A model generated the notes under the pieces. The model was not told where the DNA came from and searched no databases. It worked only from the letters and a program-made list of their open reading frames with translations. Positions 7,893 through 40,800 of a stretch of DNA of 64,000 bases are shown here, piece after piece. This stretch comes from Actinokineospora spheciospongiae (GTDB lineage Bacteria > Actinomycetota > Actinomycetes > Mycobacteriales > Pseudonocardiaceae). Where the stretch lies: the NCBI RefSeq assembly GCF_000564855.1, contig NZ_AYXG01000139.1:1-64000 (forward strand). Reading direction: 5' to 3'. How positions within the stretch are numbered: position 1 is the stretch's first letter; every line of letters begins with the position of its first letter. A program made the position numbers and the translations under genes.

Positions 7893-8925
7893 GCACCTCC
7901 AGGTAGAGCTTGCGGACGATCGCCTCCTGCGTCGCGCCCGTCGAGACGTAGTGGTCGAGTCCGGGGGTGCCGTTGACCTCGATCACCGCGCACGTGCCCT
8001 CGTCGGAGGCGATGTCCGAACAGGCCAGGTCGACACCGCAGAACCTCAGGTTGAACAGGCCCGCCACCGTGACCGCCAGGGTGACCCACCGCTCGGCGAC
8101 GATTCCGGTCACGTCGTCGGCGGTGCCCCCCGCCGACAGGTTGGAGATGTCGAGCAGGCGGACCCGTTCGCCGGTTTCCGGCACCGAGCGCAGCGTGCGC
8201 CCGTCCCGGCGCAGTCGCGCCCCGATGCGGGCGTCGCCCGCCCTGAGCACCGTGTCGCGGAGTCCCAGGCTGTACGACTCCTGCAACCGGGACATCAACT
8301 CGGCCACCGTGGACGCGCCGTCCCCGACGACCGCCAAGGGGTTGCGCCGGTACGCGGAGATGAGCTTCCCGTCGAGCACGACCAGGCGGTAGTCCGGCAG
8401 GTCGATGGCCTCCTCGACGAGGGCCACCCGGACCCGCTCCTCCTCGAAAGCGGCGAACACCCCGGCGAGTTCCGCCTCGTCGGACACCCGCCACACGTTG
8501 ATGCCCTTCGAGCCGTCGACGGGCTTCACGTACACCGGGAACCCCGTGTTGTCCCGCACGTACTCGGCGGCGGCGTCGACGGTGCGCAGCGCGTGGTGGC
8601 CGTTCGACTCCATCCGGGGGCGGATGCGCCGGGCCCACCAGGGGAGCAGGAACGACTCGCCCCTGGCGCAGGGAACACCGGAACGGCGCAGGAAGAACTT
8701 GGTGTGGGCCTTGTCCTTCACCACCTCCTGCGCGGCACCCGAATTCAACCCGACGTCATTCCCGCGAGTCGTGCGGTACGTGCCGTTCGCGTAGTGGATT
8801 CTGGTGACGTACCCGTACTCCGGCTCGATCTCGACATCCACGACGTTGGACAACGCGCCCTCCGCGAACAGCCCCGCGACCATCCGGGTGACATACGGGT
8901 AATGCGGCGCACCATCGATGACCAT
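7867..8925 (-). CDS. ATP-grasp ligase, similar to the ATP-grasp domain of cyanophycin synthetase
   Basis: A 352-residue stand-alone ATP-grasp enzyme predicted to activate a carboxylate as acyl phosphate and join it to an amine. The Lys-containing loop VYVKPVDGSKG (131-141) and the metal-ligand segment VIEVNGTPG (Glu316, Asn318), with Asp299, are intact. The stretch NPLAVVGDGASTVAEL resembles CphA/RimK-like ligases, but the Mur-ligase half of CphA is absent. It runs in the same direction as the NRPS operon, separated by 294 nt, so it may be the last gene of that cluster or independent. The ATG at 8925 has only a weak ribosome site; ATG at codon 15 is an alternative. Confidence 0.75.
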   Translation of the reverse strand: MVIDGAPHYPYVTRMVAGLFAEGALSNVVDVEIEPEYGYVTRIHYANGTYRTTRGNDVGLNSGAAQEVVKDKAHTKFFLRRSGVPCARGESFLLPWWARRIRPRMESNGHHALRTVDAAAEYVRDNTGFPVYVKPVDGSKGINVWRVSDEAELAGVFAAFEEERVRVALVEEAIDLPDYRLVVLDGKLISAYRRNPLAVVGDGASTVAELMSRLQESYSLGLRDTVLRAGDARIGARLRRDGRTLRSVPETGERVRLLDISNLSAGGTADDVTGIVAERWVTLAVTVAGLFNLRFCGVDLACSDIASDEGTCAVIEVNGTPGLDHYVSTGATQEAIVRKLYLEVLNVPPRED

Positions 8926-9219
8926 GTCGCGACACGTTACCCCGCAACGGATTCAACCCCGGGATGGCCTGGAGGTCGTCCAGGTGGGCTCCGCCCCATT
9001 CGGCCTCAGCTCGGATTGACCTCCCGTGCTCGAGGGGCGGGGGACCGCACTGCTGGTCCACTGTGGATTGAACGTGGGAAGGTCCGGCACCAGGCCGGGG
9101 TGGCTCAGCGCGCGGGCCGACAGCCCCCACGCGACCTGCCCGGCTGCCCCCCGCCCCGGCGGCCGTGCCCCAGGTCGGGGACGGTGCTGGATGGGGGCGG
9201 AGGGGCGGGAGGAGGTGCC
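8926..9219. other. Non-coding gap between ATP-grasp gene and NRPS operon
   Basis: No supported gene lies here; the one open frame over this region is an antisense extension of the dioxygenase gene. It should hold the ATP-grasp promoter and perhaps a terminator for the NRPS operon, but I see no convincing hairpin or -10/-35 pair. A short palindromic stretch gtccactgtgga is at 9056-9067. Confidence 0.5.
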
Positions 9220-10014
9220 TCAGCGCGTGCTCGCCAGCCGGGTGACCGGGGTGGTGTCGCGGTCGACGAGGAAGTCGGGTCTGGTGGGGGAGCGCGGTGC
9301 GTTGGTGACCGAGTTGTAGGTGATCAGCAGCAGTGCCCGGCCCCGGTCGGACCGGTTCTCCGCTGAGGAGTGCACCAGGTTCGGGTGGAACGCGAAGAGC
9401 GTCCCCGCCGGTCCGGTCAGCTCGACGGTGCCGTGCGCCTCGGCCAGGTGCCGGGCCACCGCGCCGTCCACCCGGTGCGGCAGGTCGGCCGAGACGTGGC
9501 TGCGCCAGTCCGCTTCCCCGGCACCCACCCGCTCCGGGACGTCGAGCAGGTGGGTGCCGGGGATCACCGTCAGCGGGCCGTTGGTCGAGTCCACGTCGTC
9601 GAGCAGGAGGGCGATCGTCAGCGCCCTGGGTTCGGGCATCCCGTCCTCGGTGCGCCAGAACGGGTAGTCGCGGTGCCAGGGCCAGGCGGCCCCGAGGCGG
9701 GGCTGCTTCAGGTTCACCTTGAACTGGTAGACGTACGCGGGCGTTCCCAGCAGCGCCTCCGCGGCGTCGACCAGGGCGGGGTGGCGGACCAGCCGGGCGC
9801 ACCCGTCGTCGTGGCGGTGGCAGCCGTGGACCGCCCGCACCACCGACGACCCCGCTTCGTGGACGACCTCCGGCCGGTCCTGCGCGCTGATCCGCTCGAT
9901 GGCCGCGCGCAGCTCCGCCACCCGGTCCGGCCCCAGCCGGGCGGGCAGCCCGCTCCACCCGTGCGCGGCGTAGTCGGCGACCAGCGAACCGGTCGCCGCC
10001 TGCTCGACCGGCAT
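9220..10014 (-). CDS. Phytanoyl-CoA dioxygenase-family Fe(II)/2-oxoglutarate hydroxylase
   Basis: A 264-residue non-heme iron oxygenase. The iron-binding facial triad is visible as His114-x-Asp116 (WPWHRDYPFW) and distal His215 (HPNLVHSS). Arg224 or Arg226 just after it fits the 2-oxoglutarate anchor. Relatives include ectoine and free or carrier-bound amino-acid hydroxylases. As the last gene of the coupled NRPS operon it most likely hydroxylates one residue of the peptide; the Pro/pipecolate-like positions are attractive but unproven targets. Its ATG overlaps the MbtH stop as TGATG. The open frame upstream of 10014 is antisense-like shadow. Confidence 0.85.
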   Translation of the reverse strand: MPVEQAATGSLVADYAAHGWSGLPARLGPDRVAELRAAIERISAQDRPEVVHEAGSSVVRAVHGCHRHDDGCARLVRHPALVDAAEALLGTPAYVYQFKVNLKQPRLGAAWPWHRDYPFWRTEDGMPEPRALTIALLLDDVDSTNGPLTVIPGTHLLDVPERVGAGEADWRSHVSADLPHRVDGAVARHLAEAHGTVELTGPAGTLFAFHPNLVHSSAENRSDRGRALLLITYNSVTNAPRSPTRPDFLVDRDTTPVTRLASTR

Positions 10015-10250
10015 CAGGCCGGGTCCCCGCCGTCGCGGGCGTGGCCCTCCATCGCCTCGATGAGGCTCTTGGGGCGCATGTCCGTCCAGTTGCGCTCCAC
10101 GTACTCCAGGCACTCGGCCCGCCCGGCCGGTCCGTGGGCGGTGGTCCAGCCCGCGGGCACCTCGACGAACTCCGGCCACAGCGAGTGCTGGCCCTCGTCG
10201 TTGACCAGCACCAGGTAGGTGCCGTCCTCGTCCTCGAAGGGGTTGGTCAT
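10014..10250 (-). CDS. MbtH-like protein
   Basis: A complete 78-residue MbtH protein, the small chaperone-like partner that binds NRPS adenylation domains and raises their solubility and activity. The family signature is present: [19 protein letters not shown], the conserved tryptophans (LWPEF, GW, NWTDMRP) and the C-terminal S-L-I-E helix. ATG 10250 has GAGAGGA upstream. It lies 24 nt after the NRPS-4 stop and overlaps the dioxygenase start, fixing all three in one operon. Confidence 0.97.
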   Translation of the reverse strand: MTNPFEDEDGTYLVLVNDEGQHSLWPEFVEVPAGWTTAHGPAGRAECLEYVERNWTDMRPKSLIEAMEGHARDGGDPA

Positions 10251-10274
10251 CGTGGTTCCTCTCCACTCGTGGGT

Positions 10275-33139
<22,865 letters not shown>

Positions 33140-33143
<4 letters not shown>

Positions 33144-36100
33144 AGCGGCGATCCCCAATCCATGTCGATCTCGTCCTCGAGCTCGTCGATCTCGTGCTGG
33201 CTCAGCTCCACCAGCGGCAGGTCGGACGGGGTGAGCCCGCCCGAGGCCAGGTGCCCGGCGAACCCGGCCAGGCCGGTCAGCGCCCGCTCGCAGGCGCGCA
33301 CCAGCGCCGCGACGCCGTCGGCGGGCAGCAGCGACGCGGGCCACGACCAGGTGGTGCGCAGCCGCGGCCCGTCCGGTCCCCGGTGCACCACCGCGGCCAC
33401 CTCCAGCGCGTGCGCCACCGGCAGGTCCGGGTCGGCACCGGGCACCGCGGCGCCCTCGGGGGCGAAGTCCCAGTCCGCGGCGGCGCGGTCGGCGCCGTCC
33501 ACCGCGCCGAGGTAGTTGAACCCGATCTGGGCGGTGGGCAGGGCGGCCAGCGCGGCCCGGGCGGTCGGGTCGAGGTGGCGCAGCAGGCCGAAGCCCGCGC
33601 CGCGGTCGGGGACCGCCCGGAGCTGTTCCTTGACCCGCTTGAGCGCCTGCCCGGCGGCGGGACCGCCGCGCAGCGCCTCGTCGAGGTCCAGGTGCCCGGG
33701 GCCGATGCGCACCGGGTGCAGGGCGGTGAACCACCCGACCGTGCCGGACAGGTCCAGGCCGGGGGCCAGGTCCTCGGTCCGGCCGTGCCCCTCCACGTCG
33801 ACCAGCACGCCGCCGCGGTCGGTGCCGCCCCGCTCGCGCCGCCAGGCCGCCACCCCCAGTGCGAGGGCGGTGAGCAGCACGTCGTCGACACCGGCGTGGT
33901 AGGCCGTGGGCAGGGTGCTGAGCAGCGGCTCGGTGGTCTCCGGCGGCAGCACCGCCACCAGCGTCCGGACCGTGCCCTCGGTGTGCGCGGCCGGGTCGAG
34001 CGGCTGGTCGGTGAGCGGAGTGCCCGCGTCGCGGAGCACGTCTGTCCACAGTGGCAGTTCGGCGAGCCGCTCCGGTCGGGCGGCGGCGCGGTTCAGCTCC
34101 CGGACCCACCGGCGGTACGACGTGCCCGCGCGGGTCGCCTCGGGTGCGCGCCCGGCCGAGACCGCCCGCCACGCCGCGGCGAGGTCGGCGCGCAGGATTC
34201 CCCAGGACACCGCGTCCACGGCCAGGTGGTGCACCACCAGGAGCAGGCGGCCGGGCCTGGTCGACCCCGCGTCGAACCACACCGCTCGGACCAACTCGCC
34301 CTCGCGCGGTGCCAGTGCCCGCCGGGCCAGTTCGCCGTGGTGCTCGACCGCCTCGCGCAGCGCGGTGCCGTCGTGGTCGCGAACGTCCACTTGGGACAGA
34401 ACGTTCCGCGTCGGGTCGGCGCCCGGTGGGGCGGTGGTGAACGACCAGTCCCCGGCCGCGTCGACCACCAGGCGCATCCGCAGCGCGTCGTGCCGCCGCA
34501 GCACCGCGTCCAGCACCACCCGCAGGCCCCGCGGGTCGAGCCCGACCGGCGTGGTGAACAGCGCCGACTGGTTGAACCCGTCGACCGGCCCGCCGCGCTC
34601 GCGCAACCAGTGCGCGATCGGCGCGGGCGGCAGCTCCCCGAACGCCTCCGTCGGGTCCTCGGCCGACGGGGCCGCGAGGTCGGCGGCGACCGCGGCCAGC
34701 GCGGCGGGCGTGCGGTGCCGGAACACCTCGCGCGGGCTGAAGTGCAGACCGGCGGCCCGGGCGCGCGCCACCAGCCGGATGGAGACGATGCTGTCGCCGC
34801 CCAGCTCGAAGAAGCTGTCCGAGGGGCCGACCCCGGGCAGCCGCAGCACCTCGGCGAACAGCTCGCACAGCCGCGCCTGCTTGGCGTCCGCGGGTTCCCC
34901 GCCCGAGATCAGGGGTGCGAAGTCCGGGGCGGGCAGCGCGGCGCGGTCGAGCTTGCCGTGCGGGGTCAGCGGCAGGGCGTCCAGCACGACGACGGCGGCG
35001 GGCACCAGGTGGGCGGGCAGGGTGTCGGCCAGTTCCCCGCGCACCCACGCCTGCGACAGCTCCACCGCACCGGGTCCCGGGTTGCCGGGGACGACGTAGG
35101 CGACCAACCGGCGGTGCCCGTCCTCGTCGTCGCGGGCGACCACGGCGGCCAGCGCCACCCCCGGCAGCGCGGTCAGCGCGGCCTCGACCTCCCCCGGCTC
35201 GACCCGGAACCCGCGCACCTGCACCTGGTCGTCGGCCCGGCCGAGGTGGTCCAGCCGACCGTCCGCGCGCCACCGCACCACGTCACCGGTGCGGTACGCC
35301 CGCGCTCCCGGCGGGCCGAACGGCGCGGCGACGAACCGCTCGGCGGTCAGACCCGGCCTGCCGAGGTAGCCCTGCGCGATCCCATCGCCCACCAGGTACA
35401 GCTCGCCCCAGGTGCCGGTGGGCACCGGCCGCAGCCGCTCGTCCAGCACCACCAACCACCGGCCGGGCAGGCCGCGGCCGACGCCGCTGCCCGGCGCCGC
35501 CTCCGCCACCACCGACCGGTCCAGGGGCCGGTGGGTCACGTGCACGACGCCCTCGGTGATGCCGTACATGTTCGCCAGGGCCGCCGACCGGCTCACCGGG
35601 TGGGCGTACCAGTCGGCCAGCCGCCGGGCCCGCAACGCCTCACCGCCGAGGACCACGTGCCGCAGGGCGAGCCGGTCGGCGGTGGGCTCCGCCGCGAGGG
35701 CCGCGGCCAGCGGGTGGAACGCCGACGGGGTCTGGTTGAGCACGGTCACCCGTTCGCGGACCAGCAGGGCCAGCAGGTCGTGGGGCGAGCGGGAGACCTC
35801 GTGGCTGACCACGACGAGCCGCCCGCCGTGCACCAGCGCCCCCCAGATCTCCCACACGGAGAAGTCGAACGCGGGGGAGTGGAACAACGCCCACACGTCA
35901 CCGGGCCCGAACCCGAACAGCTCCGCGGTCTCGGCGAACAGCGCCGCCGCCTCCCGGTGCGCCACCACCACGCCCTTGGGCCTGCCGGTGGAACCCGAGG
36001 TGTGGATGACGTACGCGGGGGAGTCGGGGAGCACCACCGCGCCGGGGTCGGTGTCGGGCTGCGCGGCCAGCGCCGCGACCGTGTCCGGGTCGTCCAGGCG

Positions 36101-37849
36101 CAGCACGGCGACCGGTCCCGGGTCCACCGGTGCGGTGGCCGACCGGGCGACGACCAGCGCGGGCCGGGCGTCGGTGAGGGTCAGCGCGATCCGCTCGGCC
36201 GGGTAGTCCGGGTCGACCGGCAGGTAGGCGGCGCCCGCCTTGAGCACCGCGAGCATCGCCACGACCAGCTCCGCCGACCGGGGCAGCAGCAGCGCGACCG
36301 GCCGCCCGCCGCCCGCTCCCCGCGAGCGCAGCAGGTGCGCCAGCCGACCGGCCCGCGCGTCGAGGTCGGCGTAGGTCAGCGTGGCGTCCTCGGCGGTCAC
36401 CGCCACCGCATCCGGGGCCCGCCGGGCCCGCTCGGTGAACCGCTCCACCAGCGTCGCCGCACCGCCGGGCACCGCGGGTGCCGGTGCGCCGAGGAGCCTG
36501 CGCCGCTCGGCCGGGTCCAGCACGTCCACCTGCTCGATGGGCTGGTCCGGGTCGGCCACCACGGCGTGCAGGACGCGGACCAACCGCCTGCCGAGCTGTT
36601 CGGCGGTGTCGCGGTCGAACAGGTCGGTCCGGTAGCGCAGCGCGGTGTGCAGCCCGGCCGGTGCCGCGTCGTCGGTGTGCTGCTCGTGGACGGTGACGGC
36701 CAGGTCGAACTCGGTCGGCCCGGGGTCGAGCGGCAGGCCGCGCACCCGCACCCCGGGCAGGTCCAGGTCCGCCCGCTCGGTGTTCTGCAGGGTCAGCACC
36801 ACCTGGAACAGCGGGTGCCGGGACAGCGACCGCTGGGGGTTGAGGTGTTCGACCAGTTGCTCGAAGGGCAGGTCCTGGTGGGCGTAGGCGGTGAGGTCGG
36901 TGTCGCGGACGCGGGCCAGGAGTTGGCGGTGGGTGGGGTTGCCCGAGGTGTCGGTGCGCAGGACGAGGGTGTTGACGAAGTTGCCGACGAGGGGGTCGAG
37001 CGCGGAATCGGTGCGGCCCGCGACGGGGGTGCCGATCGGGATGTCGTGGCCCGCGCCGATGCGGGTCAACAGCACCGCGAGCGCTGCCCGCACCGACATG
37101 AACACGGTCGCGCCCGTCTCCCGCGCCAGCTCGACCAGGCCGCGGTGCACGCTCGCCGGGAGCGTGAACTCGACGCTCCCCGCGGGCTGGTCGGTGGGCA
37201 GCGCGGGCCTGGTCCGGTCGAACGGCAGCGGCAGTTCCTCCGGCAGACCGGCCAGCGCCGCGCTCCAGTGGGCGAGCTGGGTGGACCGGAGGCTGCCGGC
37301 GTCGTCCTCGGCGCCGAGCAGTTCCCGTTGCCACAGCGCGTAATCCGCGTACTGCACGGGCAGCGGTGCCGCGCCGCCCGCCTCCCCGGTGAGCCGGGCG
37401 CGGTAGGCCGCGGCCAGGTCGCGGGCCAGCGGCGCCAACGACCACCCGTCGCCCGCGATGTGGTGCAGCACGACCAGCAGGACGTGCTCGCCGGGTGCCA
37501 CGGCGAACAGCGCCACGCGCAGCGGGACGTCGGTGGACAGGTCGAAGGGGCGCGCCGAGGCGGCGGCCAGCAGCCCGGCCAGGTCTTCCTCGGCGGCGGG
37601 CACGGCGACCAGCGGGGTGTGCGCCGCGCCCGCGTCGACGACCACCTGCGCGGGTGTCCCGTCCACGTCCGGGAAGACCGTGCGCAGGCTCTCGTGCCGG
37701 GTGGTGACGTCGAGGAGCGCGGCGTCGAGGGCCGCCACGTCCAGCTCGCCGGAGAGCCGCAGGGCCATCGGGATGTGGTAGGTGCCGCGGGCCGTCTCGA
37801 ACCGGTTGAGGAACCACAGCCGAAGCTGGCCGGAGGACAGCGGCACGTG
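33140..37849 (-). other. NRPS-3 module 5: C-A-T-E, predicted D-Thr
   Basis: C HHIAGDG near 37446-37468. The A domain (34930-36440) pocket D-F-W-N-V-G-M-V-H-K is a classic threonine code. T GGDS is near 34790. The E domain (33180-34650) has HHLAVDA near 34200-34235 instead of HHxxxDG, so epimerisation may be reduced. His and Asp are kept. Confidence 0.86.
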
Positions 37850-40800
37850 CTCGGGCCGGGTGAGGGCGCGCACCGGTGGGCGCACCGGGCCGTCGCCCGC
37901 GTCCGCGAGCCGCGCGGCGAGCGCGGCCACCGTGGGCGCCTCGAACACCGACCGCACCCGCAGCTCGACCCCGAACACCGACCGCACCCGGTTGACCAGG
38001 CGCATCGCCAGCAGCGAGTGCCCGCCCAGGTCGAAGAAGCCGTCGTCGACGCCGACCGAGGGCACCTCCAGGACGTCGGCGAACAGCCCGCACAGCAGTT
38101 CCTCGGCGCCGGTGCGCGCCGCCCGCGCCGGGGCGGGGGCGGCGCGCACCGGCGCGGGCAGCGCGGCCTGGTCCAGCTTGCCGTGCACGGTCAGCGGCAA
38201 CGCCTCCAGCAGCACGACGGCGGCGGGCACCATCGGCTCGGGCAGCACCCGCGCGGCGTGGCGGCGCAACTGCTCCGCGTCCACCCCCGACGCCGCCCCA
38301 CCCGCGGCGACGGCGTAGGCCACCAGCTCGACCGCACCCGAGGGCCCCGGCCTGGCCACGACCGCGGCCCGCGCCACCGCCGGGTGGCGGGCCAGCGCGG
38401 CGGCCACCTCGTCCGGCTCGACCCGGACACCGCGCACCTTCACCTGGTCGTCGGTGCGGCCCAGGAACTCCAGCGCCCCGTCCGGGTACCGCCGCACGCG
38501 GTCGCCCGTGCGGTACATGCGCTCGCCGGGACCGCCGTGCGGGTCGGCGACGAACCGCTCAGCGGTGCGACCGGGTGCGCGGTGGTAGCCGCGCGCCAGT
38601 TGCGCCCCCGCCAGGTACAGCTCACCGGGCACGCGCTCGGGCACCGGGCGCAGGTGCTCGTCGAGCACGTACGCGCGGGTGTTCCACACCGGAAGTCCGA
38701 TGGGGACGGTGGGCTCCGGCCGGGCGGGCGCGGGGCGCCACGCGGTGACGTCCACCGCCGCCTCGGTGGGCCCGTACAGGTTGTCCGGCGCGATGCCCAG
38801 CACCCGCTCGCAGCGGGCCGCGAGCGCGGTGGGCAGGGCTTCGCCGCTGCACAGCACCCGGCGCAGGCCGGTGCCCGCCGCGGCGGGCGCGTCCAGGAAG
38901 ACGTCCAACATGGACGGTACGAAGTGCGCGGTGCCCACCCGCTCGCGGCGCACCAGCTCGGCGAGGTGGTCGGGCTCGCGGTGCCCACCCGGTCGGGCGA
39001 GCACCACGGCCGCGCCCGCGATCAGCGGCCAGAACAGCTCCCACACCGACACGTCGAAGCTCGTCGGCGTCTTGTGCAGCACCCGGTCCTCGGCGGTCAG
39101 GCCGTACTCGGCCTGCGCCCACAGCAGCCGGTTGGCGATGGCGGCGTGCGGCACGAGGACACCCTTGGGGCGCCCGGTGGAGCCCGAGGTGTGGATCAGG
39201 TACGCCGGGTTGCCCGGGACGGCGGTGGGCGGTGGCGCGGACGCGGGGCGCGCGGCGAGGTCCCCACCCACCTCGTCGAGCAGGATCTGCTCCACGGCGG
39301 CGAACCCCGCGCCGTCGAGCACCCCGGACGTGCCGCGGTCGGTGAGCAGGGCGACGGGCCCGGCGTCGTCGACCACCCGGGAGAGCCGTTCGGCCGGGTG
39401 TTCGGGGTCCAGCGGCAGGTAGGCGGCACCGGTCTTGAGCACCGCCACGAGGGCGACGACCGACTCGACCGAGCGGGGCAGCGCCACCCCCACGGTCTTC
39501 TCCGGTCCCGCGCCGGAACCGGCGAGCAGGTGGGCGAGCCGGTTCGCCCGCTCGTGCACCCGCGCGTAGGTGTGGGTGGTCCCGTCGTGGTCGACGACCG
39601 CGACCGCGTGCGGTGTGCGCGCCGCCTGGGCTTCGAGCAGTGCGGTCAGGGTGGTCGCGGGCAGCGGGTGGGTCGTCGTGGCGCGCAGGAGCCGGTGCTC
39701 CTCCGCCGCGTCGAGGACGTCGACCCGGCTGACGCGCTGGTCGGGGTCGGCGGCGAGGGCGTGCAGGACCCGCATGAGCCGGGTGGCGATGCCGTGCGCG
39801 GTCTCCCGGTCGAACAGGTCGGTGCGGAACTCCAGCCTGCCGGTGATGCCCCCGGCCGCGCCGTCGGGCAGGCGGGTCTCGGTGAAGCCCAGCCACAGGT
39901 CGAAGTTCGCCCTGCGCACGGTGGTCGGCTCGTGCTCGACGCGGACGCCCGGCAGGCGCAGCACCGGCTCGGCGGTGTTCTGCAGGACGAGCATCACCTG
40001 GAACAGCGGGTGCCTGCCGGGGTCGCGCCGCGGGTTGAGGTGTTCGACGAGCCGCTGGAACGGCAGGTCCTGGTGGGCGTAGGCGTCGAGGTCGACCGCG
40101 CGGGCCCTGGCGAGCAGTTCGCGCAGGGTCGGGTCGCCACCGGTGTCCAACCGCAGGACCAGGGTGTTGACGAAGAAGCCGACCAGGTCGTCCAGCGCGT
40201 CGTGGGTGCGGCCCGCGACGGGGGTGCCGATGGGGATGTCGGTGCCCGCGCCCACCCGGGTCAGCAGTGCGGCGAGGGCGGCGTGCAGGGCCATGAACAG
40301 GGTGGCCCGGTCGGTGCGCACCAGCGCGGTGAGCCGCTGGTGCAGCGCGGCGGGGACGGTGAAGGTGATGTGGTCGCCGGTGTGCGCCGTGGTGTCGGGG
40401 CGGGGGCGGCAGGTGGGCAGGGCCAGTTCGGCGGGGGCGCCGCGCAGGGTGGTGGCCCAGTGCTCCAGGTGCCGGGCCGAGCCGTCGCCGTCGAGGGCCC
40501 TGTTGTGCCACAGGGTGTAGTCGGCGTACTGCACGGGCAGGGGTGCCTGCTCGGGTTCCCGGCCCCGCGCGCGGGCGGCGTAGGCGGTGGACAGGTCCCT
40601 GGCCAGCGGGGTGAGCGACCAGCCGTCGCAGGCGATGTGGTGCACGACCAGCAGCAGCACGTGCTCGTGCGTGCCCGTCGCCCACAGCCAGGCCCGCAGC
40701 GGGAGGTCGCGGGTGAGGTCGAAACCCCGCTCGGCGCGGGCTCGCAGCAGCGCGGCGACCTCGTCGGCCCGCACCGCCCCGGTGGTGACCAGGCCCTCGC

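Noticed and set aside
9026-9319. Plus-strand ORF of 97 codons
   Set aside because: Antisense to the 3' end of the dioxygenase, with no ribosome site or recognisable domain.
33144-35273. Extension of the NRPS-4 frame upstream of 33143
   Set aside because: Out-of-frame shadow of the NRPS-3 epimerase and T domain. The real N-terminus ([16 protein letters not shown]) starts at 33143.
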